From Paraburkholderia sp. FT54 (GTDB lineage: Bacteria > Pseudomonadota > Gammaproteobacteria > Burkholderiales > Burkholderiaceae), in the NCBI RefSeq assembly GCF_031585635.1, contig NZ_CP134196.1, forward strand, positions 2,418,001 to 2,482,000: DNA of 64,000 nucleotides. Reading direction: 5' to 3'. The notes beneath the pieces are model-generated. The model saw only the letters and a program-made list of their open reading frames with translations. It did no database searches and was not told where the DNA came from. The position numbers were made by a program, and so were the translations under genes. This document shows positions 44,714 through 54,027 of this stretch, piece after piece (within the stretch, counting starts at the first letter, position 1; each line of letters starts with the position of its first letter).

Positions 44714-46900
44714 ATGCATCGGGAAAGTTCAATGCTTCGCAAGAAGCCGCTGACGCAGTTCGTTCTCGCCACACTCTGCGTCGCCGGAACGCAGGTCTCT
44801 TACGCTCAAGCCACCGGGGCTCAGAACTCAGGTGACCTGGGATCCGTGCAAAGCACCGCCGTCTCGTCGTCGGATAGCGCGACAGCCGCAAACAGGAAAG
44901 TCGAATCCGCACCGGCTCAAGCCCCTTCGCAAGGTTCGCTCACGGCGACTGAACCACAGTCGACGATCAGCCGCCGTTACATCGAAAACAGCACCGCGCC
45001 GACTTCGAACTACAGCGACATTGCCAATATCGCGCCGAGTGTTCAGAGCGTCAATCCGAACGGCCCCGGTCTGATGGAGTCGGCGGGCGTCACCATCCGG
45101 GGTTTCCAGGACGGTCAGTATAACGTAACGTTCGACGGAATTCCGTTCGGCGATACGAACGACTTCTCGCACCACTCGACATCGTTCTTCACGTCGCAAT
45201 TCCTCAACGGCATCACCGTCGATCGCGGGCCCGGCGACGCATCGCAAATTGGCTTCGCGACGTTCGGCGGCACGCTCGGCATGCAATCGAAGGATCCGAC
45301 GATGACTCCGTCGGCTTCGCTGATCGGCTCGTATGGCAGCTATGACACGTGGCTCGCCGGCGCCGAATTCAACACGGGCGACATACAGCAGCTGGGCGAC
45401 GCGCGCGCGATGTTCGGCTACACCCAAAGCAGCAGCGATGGCTATCTGACCGGTGCGGCCCAGCGTCGTCAGAACGTCTACTTCAAGCTCGATAAGCCGC
45501 TAGGCGACAATACCGTGCTCACGTTGTTCGGCACGTATACGAAGATCCACCAGAACGTGTCGTACGGCGCGACCGCGGACCAGATCGCGCAGTTCGGTCC
45601 CAACTACGGCCTCTCCAGCGACCCGATGAGCCAGGCGTTCTCGGGTTACAACTTCGACCTGATCAATACGGATTTCGAGTACATCGGCCTGAAGACGAAG
45701 GTCGCACAGTGGGTGATCGACAACAAGCTCTACACATACGGCTATTATCACAACGGCTTCAACGGTATGGATCCGAACGGCGAAACGCCGAACGGCACGA
45801 TCTATGGCGCGAATAACGTACCTGGCCAGGAGATGAACAACAACTACCGCGCGTGGGGTGATGTACTGCGCGCGCAAAGGGATATCGGGCCAGGCACGCT
45901 GGAACTCGGAACCTGGCTCACGTATCAGACGAACTTCCGCAACAACTTCAACGTCGACGACAGCCTCAATTTCGCGTTCACGTCGCCGAATTTCACGATG
46001 AACGACAACTTCTTTACGTGGCAGCCGTATATGCAATACACGCTGAAGTTGCCGTACGGCCTCTCGATTACGCCCGGCGTGAAATACGTGTCGTTTACGC
46101 GTCATCTGTACTCGGACATGAACCAGGGCTCAGGTACGCCGGTGGACTTCAGCCACACCTGGACCAAGGTGCTGCCTTCGCTGCAGATTCACGAACAGAT
46201 CAATCCGTTCTGGAGTGCCTACGCCCAGTATGCGCAGGGCTTTCTCGCGCCCAATCTGAACGGGCTTTACGTCAACAATCCGGCTATCTCCGGCCAACCA
46301 TCGCCGGAGCAAACGGACAACTACCAGATCGGCACCACGTTTAAGAACGATCGCCTGACGGCCTCAGCGGATCTCTACTACATCAACTTCAAGAATGCGG
46401 TCACGAGCCAAACGCTCGGCGGTGTCACCTACTTCCAGAACGCAGGTGGGGCGATCTACAAGGGCGTCGAACTGGAAGGGACGTACTACGCGGGGCTCGG
46501 CTTCAGTCTGTACGGCAACTTCACGATCAATGCGGCCAAGCAGAAGGGCACCAATGACTGGATGCCGAACGCGCCGCGCGAAACGGCCGCATTCGGTCTG
46601 ATATATGAACGCGGACCGGTGACCGGTTCGCTGATCACCAAGTTCATTGGCCGGCAATACGGTCTCACCGGCAACCAGATCCCGATTGGCGGCTATGCCG
46701 TGACGAATCTCGCCGCCGGCTATACGTTCAAGAGCCCCGCGCCGTGGTTCCGCGACGTACGCCTTGGCTTCCAGATCGACAATCTCTTCAACCGGACCAG
46801 CATCGATTGGCTCGCCGGCCAAACCGTTGCTGACAGCACGCCGCTCTACTACACAGTCCCGGGCCGCGCGTTCATCGGCACGATGCAGTTGGACTTCTGA
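44714..46900 (+). CDS. TonB-dependent outer-membrane receptor
   Basis: 728 residues from ATG 44714 (AAGGAT upstream); ATG 44732 is an alternative that starts directly at the signal peptide MLRKKPLTQFVLATLC. A plug domain follows (ESAGVTIRGFQDGQYNVTFD with the TonB-plug pattern IRGF), then a 22-strand barrel ending in an aromatic residue (MQLDF). It imports a scarce large substrate through the outer membrane using proton motive force from ExbB-ExbD-TonB, whose genes follow. A YncE-like protein gene is downstream; E. coli yncD (PqqU, a PQQ receptor) and yncE are also neighbours, which suggests but does not prove a related ligand. Confidence 0.93.
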   Translation: MHRESSMLRKKPLTQFVLATLCVAGTQVSYAQATGAQNSGDLGSVQSTAVSSSDSATAANRKVESAPAQAPSQGSLTATEPQSTISRRYIENSTAPTSNYSDIANIAPSVQSVNPNGPGLMESAGVTIRGFQDGQYNVTFDGIPFGDTNDFSHHSTSFFTSQFLNGITVDRGPGDASQIGFATFGGTLGMQSKDPTMTPSASLIGSYGSYDTWLAGAEFNTGDIQQLGDARAMFGYTQSSSDGYLTGAAQRRQNVYFKLDKPLGDNTVLTLFGTYTKIHQNVSYGATADQIAQFGPNYGLSSDPMSQAFSGYNFDLINTDFEYIGLKTKVAQWVIDNKLYTYGYYHNGFNGMDPNGETPNGTIYGANNVPGQEMNNNYRAWGDVLRAQRDIGPGTLELGTWLTYQTNFRNNFNVDDSLNFAFTSPNFTMNDNFFTWQPYMQYTLKLPYGLSITPGVKYVSFTRHLYSDMNQGSGTPVDFSHTWTKVLPSLQIHEQINPFWSAYAQYAQGFLAPNLNGLYVNNPAISGQPSPEQTDNYQIGTTFKNDRLTASADLYYINFKNAVTSQTLGGVTYFQNAGGAIYKGVELEGTYYAGLGFSLYGNFTINAAKQKGTNDWMPNAPRETAAFGLIYERGPVTGSLITKFIGRQYGLTGNQIPIGGYAVTNLAAGYTFKSPAPWFRDVRLGFQIDNLFNRTSIDWLAGQTVADSTPLYYTVPGRAFIGTMQLDF

Positions 46901-46922
46901 TCTCTACCTGGAAACTTTTATC

Positions 46923-47612
46923 ATGAACATTGCCCACTTCACCGACCTTGCCAACGATTCGGGCGGCGTGCTCTACGTCATCGCTGTGATGCTGTTCGTT
47001 GCGTTGACGATCATCGTCGAACGCTTCTGGTATATGCACCGCGTGGCGGGCAGCGGTCAGGTTGCGCTGGAACAACTCGACCACCTGACCACATTGAACG
47101 CGACGACGCTCGCGTCATGCGCCGAGCAGTTCGACGGTCTGCCCACCAGCAGGTTGTTTGAGACGGCGGCGAGGTTGGTCGGCAAGGCATCCCGCGAGGA
47201 ACTCGGCGCATGTCTCGATGAAGTGATCATGCGCGAAGCACCGCGCATCGACCGCTTTCTATGGGTACTTGACACGATCGTGACGCTCGCCCCCTTGCTG
47301 GGATTGTTTGGCACGATCTTGGGCATGTTCAACGCGTTTCAGGTGCTGTCGAATCCCGGCAATGCTCCGACCCAGGTGACGGGCGGCGTCGCCGAGGCGC
47401 TGATCGCGACGGCGTCGGGTCTGTTCGTGGCGATGATCGGCCTTGTGTTCTTCAATGGCTTGCACAACCGCGTGCGCTCGATCGTGCATCAACTGGAGAC
47501 GGTGAAAACCGCACTTGTCAACCGGCTTGCGCGCACGTCCCAGGAAGGCTCGAAAGCCGTGCGTGAGGCGCCGCGCGCGGCGGCCGGCCAGCTCGCGTCG
47601 CAGGGAGTGTGA
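46923..47612 (+). CDS. exbB: ExbB/TolQ-family proton channel subunit
   Basis: 229 residues from ATG 46923, 22 nt after the receptor stop. Three membrane segments are seen: ~16-36, ~125-150 and ~170-190. The conserved LAPLLGLFGTILGMFNAFQ and the following AEALIATASGLFVAMIGLV are the MotA/TolQ/ExbB core. Together with ExbD it converts proton motive force into movement of TonB. Shares transcription with the receptor, ExbD and TonB. Confidence 0.93.
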   Translation: MNIAHFTDLANDSGGVLYVIAVMLFVALTIIVERFWYMHRVAGSGQVALEQLDHLTTLNATTLASCAEQFDGLPTSRLFETAARLVGKASREELGACLDEVIMREAPRIDRFLWVLDTIVTLAPLLGLFGTILGMFNAFQVLSNPGNAPTQVTGGVAEALIATASGLFVAMIGLVFFNGLHNRVRSIVHQLETVKTALVNRLARTSQEGSKAVREAPRAAAGQLASQGV

Positions 47613-47614
47613 CG

Positions 47615-48013
47615 ATGAAGTACTTCGAAGCGCGCAAGGCTCGCATCGAGATCATTCCGATGATCGACATCATGTTTTTTCTGCTGGTGTTCTTCATCAT
47701 GATTACGCTGCACATGATCCCGAATGCCGGTCTGCGCACGCAATTGCCATCGAGCGCCACCACGCAGTCGCTACCGCCGCCGAAAGTGACGGTCACGCTG
47801 TCGACCGACGGCTCGCTGTCGGTCGACGGCCAGGCGCTCAGCACCTCGCAGTTGACGGCGATGCTCGCTGCGCGCGCCGACGCGGCCCATACGTCGGTGA
47901 CAATTGCGGGCTCGAAGCAGGCGCAGATCCAGAAGCTCGTCGCGGTGATGGACGCGTGCCGGGCCGCTGGCGTCACGCAGATCGCGCTGGCTGCGCAACC
48001 GGTGGCGAACTGA
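47615..48013 (+). CDS. exbD: ExbD/TolR-family proton channel subunit
   Basis: 132 residues from ATG 47615, with GGGAG from the end of exbB as ribosome binding site. One membrane segment lies at ~17-38 with the essential aspartate in IPMIDIMFFLLVFFI. The periplasmic domain follows. The start lies just 2 nt after the exbB stop, so translation is probably coupled. Confidence 0.93.
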   Translation: MKYFEARKARIEIIPMIDIMFFLLVFFIMITLHMIPNAGLRTQLPSSATTQSLPPPKVTVTLSTDGSLSVDGQALSTSQLTAMLAARADAAHTSVTIAGSKQAQIQKLVAVMDACRAAGVTQIALAAQPVAN

Positions 48014-48014
48014 C

Positions 48015-48722
48015 ATGGCAACTGTTCCCGCTTCCACGATGCACCAGGAACGAACGCGCCTTTATCCGGCTGCAGCAATCGCGCTAGTTACGGAAGCGCT
48101 CCTGATGGGCGGTGCGTTTTTGCTTTTGACGCACAAGTTGCCGGCGCCTGTGGATCCGCCATCGACGCTGTTGACGCTCGCGGCGCCCCCAGCACCGCCG
48201 ACGAAGCCCGCGCCAAAGCCGGCGGTGCAAACGCCGCCGCGGCCCGTGGTGCCGCCTCCGGTTCGGCCACCTGTGCCGGTGCATCACGTGGTAACACATA
48301 CGCCGCCGAGGCCAACGGTTCCGAATGAACCTCAGCCGGCGCCTGCGCCAGCTCCGGCGGTGCCTTTGGCCTCGCCGACCGAGCCTGCGCCCGAACCGCC
48401 GCGCCCTACGCCGCCCGCTCCGCCCGCAACTGCGTCGCCGAGTTTCGAGGGCGCATTGCGTGCCGCAATTCAGGCGGCACTGCATTATCCGGAGTCGGCA
48501 CGCATGGCTGGCATGGCCGGCCGCACGCGGGTGGCCTTCCAGTATCGCGACGGTGAGGTGTCGGATGTGAGGGTGGTGGTCTCCAGCGGAATTGGATTAC
48601 TGGATCGCGCCGCTGTCGCGGCGGTGCGTGACGCAGCTTACCCAAAGCCGGAGCCGGCCTTTGTGGGCAAAACGCTTTCTGAGCAGTTGTGGGTCACGTT
48701 CAATCTCGACGACCAAGGTTGA
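48015..48722 (+). CDS. tonB: TonB-family energy transducer
   Basis: 235 residues. One N-terminal membrane anchor (~18-40) leads into a long Pro/Ala-rich periplasmic spacer (~50-145). The C-terminal TonB domain follows: LRAAIQAALHYPESARMAGM, then VRVVVSSGIGLLDRAAVAAV and AYPKPEPAF. It contacts the TonB box of the receptor and carries the energy. It completes a dedicated receptor-exbB-exbD-tonB cassette. A decayed copy of the exbB and tonB genes of this type lies at 61.7 kb. Confidence 0.93.
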   Translation: MATVPASTMHQERTRLYPAAAIALVTEALLMGGAFLLLTHKLPAPVDPPSTLLTLAAPPAPPTKPAPKPAVQTPPRPVVPPPVRPPVPVHHVVTHTPPRPTVPNEPQPAPAPAPAVPLASPTEPAPEPPRPTPPAPPATASPSFEGALRAAIQAALHYPESARMAGMAGRTRVAFQYRDGEVSDVRVVVSSGIGLLDRAAVAAVRDAAYPKPEPAFVGKTLSEQLWVTFNLDDQG

Positions 48723-48787
48723 TCGCCAACGCGTTCGTCTAACGATCGCATCAACAGTATCGACTGCATCAACCGGAGTATTCCAAC

Positions 48788-49867
48788 TTGAAACAAAACA
48801 ATATTCTGCGAACCTTACTCGTCAGCGGACTCCTTTGCGCAGGGTTGTGTGGCGCGGCGCATGCGGTAACCTTCAAGGCCGACGCGCAGTTCGAAGTGAC
48901 GAAGCACTATAGGCTGGACGGCGCGCAACGATGGGACTACGTGGCGTACGATACGGTGCGTCATCATCTGTTCGTGAGCCGCGGCGACCATGTTCAGGTG
49001 CTCGATACGCATACGGGCAAACTGTTCGGCGAAATCGAAAACACCGACGGCGTGCACGGTTTCGCGTTCGTGCAGGACCGCAAGCTCGGCTTCGTGACGA
49101 ACGGCCGGGCGAATACGATTACCGTCGTCAACCTCGATACGCTGAAGGTTGTCGACACCATTCCCGCCGCCGGCGCGGATCCGGATGGCATTTTGTATGT
49201 GCCTTCCCTGCACCGTGTTTTTGTCAGTAACGGGCATGCCGAGAGCGTGAGTGCGATTGATGTTGCAACACGCAAGGTGGTCGCCACCGCCCAGGTTGGC
49301 GGCAAGCCGGAAGCGCTCGCGGCCGACCGCCAGGGCAACATTTTCGTCAACGTGGAAGACAGAAGCGAGATTGTGGAACTCGACGGCAAGTCTACAACCG
49401 TGCAGGCGCGTTGGCCGCTCGCACCATGCGAGAAGCCAAGCGGGCTCGCCATCGACGCCGCAAACGAGCGCCTCTTCACGGTATGCGCCAACCATCACAT
49501 GATGGTGATGGATGCTACGTCGGGCCGTCGGGTAGCGGACTTGCCGATTGGCGGTCATCCGGATGCCGCAGCGTTCGATTCAGCTTTGAAACTGGCGTTC
49601 AGTTCGAATGGCGAGAGCGGTACGATGACGGTGGTGCACGAAGACGACTCAGATCACTACAGCGTCGTGCAAAACTTGCAGACGCTGGAAGGCGCGAAAA
49701 CTATGGCGCTCGATCCGCAGGAGCACCGCGTGTATCTGGTGTCGTCGAAGTTCGGTCCTCCTGAAGCGGCGACCGCACAAAATCCGCACCCGCGTCCGAC
49801 GGTTATTCCTGGCACGTTCGAAGTGCTCGCCGCGCAACGTCGCGCCCGGTCGGGCATGGAGGACTGA
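48788..49867 (+). CDS. YncE-like periplasmic beta-propeller protein
   Basis: 359 residues from TTG 48788, which has CGGAG ~9 nt upstream and gives a clean signal peptide (cleavage near GAAHAV). Repeats of about 40 residues with the pattern VSNG...VS-AIDVATRKVVATAQVG-G-PE-LAAD form a seven-bladed YVTN-type propeller. There is no enzymatic motif. YncE binds DNA in vitro and is iron-regulated in E. coli; its role is unclear. Here it follows the TonB cassette by 65 nt and is probably co-transcribed. Confidence 0.85.
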   Translation: MKQNNILRTLLVSGLLCAGLCGAAHAVTFKADAQFEVTKHYRLDGAQRWDYVAYDTVRHHLFVSRGDHVQVLDTHTGKLFGEIENTDGVHGFAFVQDRKLGFVTNGRANTITVVNLDTLKVVDTIPAAGADPDGILYVPSLHRVFVSNGHAESVSAIDVATRKVVATAQVGGKPEALAADRQGNIFVNVEDRSEIVELDGKSTTVQARWPLAPCEKPSGLAIDAANERLFTVCANHHMMVMDATSGRRVADLPIGGHPDAAAFDSALKLAFSSNGESGTMTVVHEDDSDHYSVVQNLQTLEGAKTMALDPQEHRVYLVSSKFGPPEAATAQNPHPRPTVIPGTFEVLAAQRRARSGMED

Positions 49868-49970
49868 CGCCCGAAACAACTGGCGCCGGATAGGACCGCC
49901 CTGTCATCGGAAAAGCCTCTGGCAGCGCAACATACAACCGTAGCTCGAACGTCCCGACAGGCGGTGCGGA

Positions 49971-50648
49971 TCAGGGCGCTGGGTTCAGCACGTAACCCGC
50001 GCCCATGACGGTATGAATCAACGCCACCGGAAAAGTCCGATCGACTTTCGCGCGTAGCCGATGCATGTGCATATCGATGATATTGCCACGGGGTTCGAAA
50101 TCATAGTTCCACGCGGCTTCGAGCAACATGCTGCGCGTCACGACCTGTCCCACGCGGCGCGCGAGACATTCGAGCAACAGGAATTCGCGGTGCTGCAGGC
50201 GCAGATCGCGCCCCCCTCGGCTCGCGGTCCGCGCCCGCGTGTCGAGCATCAGATCCGCGCATTCGAGCCGCTCGCTCATCCTGCTGCGATCCGCTCGCCG
50301 CGCGAGCGCCTCGATTCTCGCCAGCACTTCGGCAAAGGCATACGGTTTCACCAGGTAGTCGTCACAACCCGCGCGAATCGCGCCGACGCGATCGTTCAGG
50401 CCGCCAACAGCCGACAGCATAAGCACCGGCGTCGACTGACCTTCGGCGCGCAACTGCTGCACCAGCACGATGCCGTCGAGCGCGGGTAGTAGCCGATCAG
50501 TCACAATCACGTCGTAAATGCCTTCGCGCGCATACGCGAGCCCGGTCGCACCATCCGCCACCGCGTCGACGATCAAACCGCTCTCGCTCAACCCGCGCGC
50601 CAGGAACTGTCTGGCGCGCGCGTCGTCCTCGATCAGAAGAATTCGCAT
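49971..50648 (-). CDS. OmpR-family response regulator (orphan)
   Basis: 225 residues. The receiver domain has acidic residues at ED8D9, the phospho-acceptor D51 (VIVTDRLLPALDG) and K101 (YLVKPY). The winged-helix DNA-binding domain follows (HREFLLLECLARRVGQVVTRSML). No histidine kinase is adjacent on this strand, so its sensor must be elsewhere or shared with the neighbouring pair. It is convergent with the YncE-like gene and divergent from the next response regulator, sharing ~150 bp of upstream region. Confidence 0.92.
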   Translation of the reverse strand: MRILLIEDDARARQFLARGLSESGLIVDAVADGATGLAYAREGIYDVIVTDRLLPALDGIVLVQQLRAEGQSTPVLMLSAVGGLNDRVGAIRAGCDDYLVKPYAFAEVLARIEALARRADRSRMSERLECADLMLDTRARTASRGGRDLRLQHREFLLLECLARRVGQVVTRSMLLEAAWNYDFEPRGNIIDMHMHRLRAKVDRTFPVALIHTVMGAGYVLNPAP

Positions 50649-50796
50649 GCTTTATTCGAGATTACATTAAAATTTTTCATGTTGGGGCGAAATGCCTGTG
50701 CGGCTTCGCGGAGCATACTGCGGACAATGTGGGTACGATCTAGTGTAAACGGCCGGGCAACCGGTGCGCGATCTTTGCTCACTTCTGGAAAAATGC

Positions 50797-51480
50797 ATGT
50801 CGAACGTATTGGTCGTCGAAGACGACGAGCAGACTCTCGCGGAGATCATTGAAGCGCTGACCGATCACGGTTGCAAGGTAGCGTCGGCGAGCACCGGCCG
50901 CGACGGCTTGATGCTCGCGGTCGCCAACAGCTATGACGCCATTGTGCTCGATCGAATGCTGCCGGGTGGACTCGAAGGGCTCGGCATGCTGGCGGCGTTG
51001 CGCAGCGCCGGCGTGCTCACGCCGGTGCTGATTCTGAGCGCCCTGTCCGCGGTCGACGAACGGGTGCGTGGCTTACGAGCAGGCGGTGACGATTATCTGA
51101 CCAAGCCGTTCGAATTCGTCGAACTCACCGCGCGGCTCGACGCCTTGATGCGCCGGCGCGAAGCGGCGCCTGGCGCGCAGGGATACCAGGTCGGTCCGTT
51201 GTGGCTCGACCCGCTCAAACGTGAGGTGACCTGCGCCGGCCGGCCGGTGCCGCTCCTGCCACGCGAATACCGGCTACTCGAATATCTGATGCAGCACGAG
51301 GGCCAGGTAGTGAGTCGCACCATGTTGTTCGAGGCGGTATGGGACTACCGGCTCGACGAGCGGACCAACGTGATCGATGTGCATATCAGCCGCCTCAGAA
51401 AGAAGCTGGACCCGGACGGGACCACATCAATGATCGATACCGTGCGCGGTTCGGGATACATGCTGCATGCGCCTGACTGA
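50797..51480 (+). CDS. OmpR-family response regulator
   Basis: 227 residues from ATG 50797, giving the standard start MSNVLVVEDDEQ; a GTG at 50764 is less likely. Phospho-acceptor aspartate in AIVLDRMLPGG, lysine in YLTKPFEF, then the winged helix PREYRLLEYLMQHEGQVVSRTML. The histidine kinase start lies within its last codons, so the two proteins are made together. It regulates unknown targets; the divergent orphan regulator and the TonB cassette are the nearest candidates. Confidence 0.93.
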   Translation: MSNVLVVEDDEQTLAEIIEALTDHGCKVASASTGRDGLMLAVANSYDAIVLDRMLPGGLEGLGMLAALRSAGVLTPVLILSALSAVDERVRGLRAGGDDYLTKPFEFVELTARLDALMRRREAAPGAQGYQVGPLWLDPLKREVTCAGRPVPLLPREYRLLEYLMQHEGQVVSRTMLFEAVWDYRLDERTNVIDVHISRLRKKLDPDGTTSMIDTVRGSGYMLHAPD

Positions 51481-52822
51481 ACTGCATCGCACCACCGGCT
51501 TTCGCCTCGCCACGCTGTTTCTGGCGCTGTTCGGCGTGATCGCCATACTGTTATTTGGTTACCTGTACCGCGAGATCACGGGTTTCGAGCAGGAGCGCAT
51601 CGACGACTGGCTAGTTCGCGAACACGTGCGACTGACGCGCGCAGCCCCGCAGGAACTGGTTGCCCGCTTTGAACATCAGAACCAGCTCGATCCCAGCCAT
51701 CAGCGCCCGTTTGGGCTCTTCGACGCGGACGGCAAACATCTTGCGGGCGGTTATGCGGGCAATCAACCGGCGATCCCCTTCTTCGACAAGCCGTTCTCCA
51801 TGCGCCTCACAGATCTGCCGCGCCAGCCGCCTGGCCGATGTATCGCGGCACGTGTGCCAGGCAGCCGCATTGCGCTGCAGTGCCAGAACACGCGGGAACT
51901 CGATCACTTCGACGAAGAGTTGGTGCACGCCTTGCTCTCCACTGCAATGATCACGTTTGTGGTCGGTCTCGTCGGCGCGAGCCTGATTGGCATCTCGGCG
52001 ATGCGAAGGCTCGATGCGGTGACAGCCTCGATCGAGGAAATCGTCGCTGGCAATCTCAGCAGGCGCCTACCTTTGCATTCGAAACGCGACGATGTCGATC
52101 GCCTCGTCGGCGTCGTCAACGGCATGCTCGACGAAATCGAGCGGCTGATGAACGAGGTAAAAGGCGTGTGCGATGCGATTGCACACGATCTGCGCACGCC
52201 GCTTACACGCATGCTCGGCGGACTCGAACGTGCTGAGCGGCGCGCCAGAACCGAGGAGGAATACCGGGCAGTAATCGACGAAACCATCGTCGAAACAAAT
52301 GGATTGCTACGCACCTTCAATGCGCTACTGTGTATTTCGGAAATCGAAAGCGGTGTGCGTCGTGCGGGTTTCACCACTGTCGATCTGGCTGAGGTCGTGG
52401 ACGACGTGTTCGAGTTCTACGAGCCCACTGCCGAAGAAAAACAGATCGCGTTTGAACTGCGGCGGCCCATGTCCGAGCCGCTCGAGATTCAGGGCGACCC
52501 CAATCTGCTGTTCGAGGCGCTGGCGAATCTCGTGGAAAACGCCATCAAGTTCGCACCGCACGGCGGCCATGTGCGGCTCACCGTGTTCCGCGACAGAACT
52601 GGCGCTGGCGTGATAGTTTCCGATGACGGCCCCGGCATTGCGCCCGCCGAACAACACGCTGTGATGCGAAGGTTCTATCGGGGCGAGGCGAGCCGTCATA
52701 CGCCGGGCAGCGGGCTTGGACTGAGTCTCGCACTCGCGGTAGCGGGGATGCATGGCATGACAATTCGTTTCAAAGACGCAACGCCCGGATGTGAAGTCCT
52801 GCTGTACAAACCGAACGAGTAA
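51467..52822 (+). CDS. Sensor histidine kinase
   Basis: 451 residues, start overlapping the response regulator by 14 nt. Two membrane segments (~13-32 and ~160-182) flank a ~125-residue periplasmic sensor domain. A HAMP region follows, then the H-box DAIAHDLRTPLTRMLGGLE and the ATP-binding boxes NLVENAIKFAP, DDGPGI and GSGLGLSLA. It phosphorylates the partner regulator. The periplasmic domain has no recognised ligand motif. Confidence 0.93.
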   Translation: MRLTELHRTTGFRLATLFLALFGVIAILLFGYLYREITGFEQERIDDWLVREHVRLTRAAPQELVARFEHQNQLDPSHQRPFGLFDADGKHLAGGYAGNQPAIPFFDKPFSMRLTDLPRQPPGRCIAARVPGSRIALQCQNTRELDHFDEELVHALLSTAMITFVVGLVGASLIGISAMRRLDAVTASIEEIVAGNLSRRLPLHSKRDDVDRLVGVVNGMLDEIERLMNEVKGVCDAIAHDLRTPLTRMLGGLERAERRARTEEEYRAVIDETIVETNGLLRTFNALLCISEIESGVRRAGFTTVDLAEVVDDVFEFYEPTAEEKQIAFELRRPMSEPLEIQGDPNLLFEALANLVENAIKFAPHGGHVRLTVFRDRTGAGVIVSDDGPGIAPAEQHAVMRRFYRGEASRHTPGSGLGLSLALAVAGMHGMTIRFKDATPGCEVLLYKPNE

Positions 52823-52932
52823 CGTCGCCTGCTCGCCAGTCCCGCATGAGCAGGCGTCTGATGCTGAGCGGGAACCGGTTTTCGAAAGCGACACTCCCAC
52901 GAATCACCGCGAACCTTTTACCTCGCTTGTGC

Positions 52933-54027
52933 TCAGGACCGACGCCGCGCGAACTCTAGCAACGCGTCGGCGAGACTCTCTACGGCATCTTCCGTCACCG
53001 CGTTGTACAGCGACGCTCTCAACCCACCGATCGAACGATGTCCTTCGAGACCGACCATGCCTCGTTCACCCGCTACGGCGATGAACGCATCGTCGAGCCG
53101 GGCATCACCGAACGTGAATGCTGCGTTCATCTGCGACCGCCAGCGAGGCGCCGCGTGAATGGAGACCGCATCTTGCATTGCGTCGAGAGCACCATAGAGA
53201 CACTGCGCCTTTCGTACGTTGATCGCTTGCATCGTTTCAAGCCCACCCACTTCAGTGCGAAGCCAGCGTGACACCAGGTTCAGCACATAGATCGCAAACA
53301 CAGGCGGCGTATTGAAGTTCGAGCCGTGAGAAATATGCGTGCGAAAATCCAGAATAGCCGGCAACCCGTCCGGAATCCGCTCAAGCAGATCGCGCCGAAT
53401 TACCGCTACTGTCACGCCGGCCGGACCCAGGTTCTTCTGGGCATGCGCGTACATCATCGCGTACTGATCTGAACGAAACGGTCTTGACAAAAAATCCGAG
53501 GACATGTCTGCAATGAGCGGGACACTCGTTGCATTCTCCACGAGCGGAAATTGCAAGCCCTCAACCGTCTCATTTGAAACGTAGTGCAAATATGCGGCCG
53601 ACGGATTGATATCCAGATCATGAAGTTCAGGAAGTTGTCGATAGCCCGTGTTGCGGCCGTCCCATGCGATTTTTCTGGTCGCTACCTTCGCGGCCTCGGC
53701 GGTCGCCCGGCCACTCCAATAGCCAGACGTCACATATTCGGGCGGCGCATAGGCAGGCGTCGCAAAGTTCATCGGAATCGTGGCGAATAGCAGACTGCTG
53801 CCGCCTTGCAGGAACGTGACAGCGTAATCGTCCGAGATTCCGAGCAGCTCCCGCAGGTTCGTTTCCGCTTCGACCAGGATCGAACGGAACCAGTCCGAAC
53901 GGTGACTCATACCGAGCACAGAAATGCCCGTCTCCGGCAAAGCGACGATAGCTGTACGAGTCTGCTCCAGAACGATTTCAGGCAGCGCGCCAGGACCACC
54001 TGAGAAATTCAGGACATTGGAATTCAT
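52933..54027 (-). CDS. SerC-like PLP-dependent aminotransferase (divergent)
   Basis: 364 residues from ATG 54027, overlapping the ATP-grasp stop by ATGA. Class-V aminotransferase fold: NFSGGPGALPEIVLEQ, LQGGSSLLFATIPMNF, HYVSNETVEGLQF, and the PLP lysine in HAQKNLGPAGV. The C-terminal HRSIGGLRASLYNAVTE is the phosphate-binding end of phosphoserine aminotransferases. The housekeeping SerC of Burkholderia begins differently, so this is a diverged paralogue dedicated to this operon; that is an inference from memory of the family. It might make phosphoserine or a related amino acid for the ATP-grasp step. Confidence 0.85.
   Translation of the reverse strand: MNSNVLNFSGGPGALPEIVLEQTRTAIVALPETGISVLGMSHRSDWFRSILVEAETNLRELLGISDDYAVTFLQGGSSLLFATIPMNFATPAYAPPEYVTSGYWSGRATAEAAKVATRKIAWDGRNTGYRQLPELHDLDINPSAAYLHYVSNETVEGLQFPLVENATSVPLIADMSSDFLSRPFRSDQYAMMYAHAQKNLGPAGVTVAVIRRDLLERIPDGLPAILDFRTHISHGSNFNTPPVFAIYVLNLVSRWLRTEVGGLETMQAINVRKAQCLYGALDAMQDAVSIHAAPRWRSQMNAAFTFGDARLDDAFIAVAGERGMVGLEGHRSIGGLRASLYNAVTEDAVESLADALLEFARRRS

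Noticed and set aside
52933..54027. Housekeeping serine biosynthesis serC
   Set aside because: The N-terminus and several motifs differ from the usual Burkholderia SerC, and no pheA, hisC or aroA-type neighbours are present. The coupling to an ATP-grasp gene suggests a specialised paralogue.
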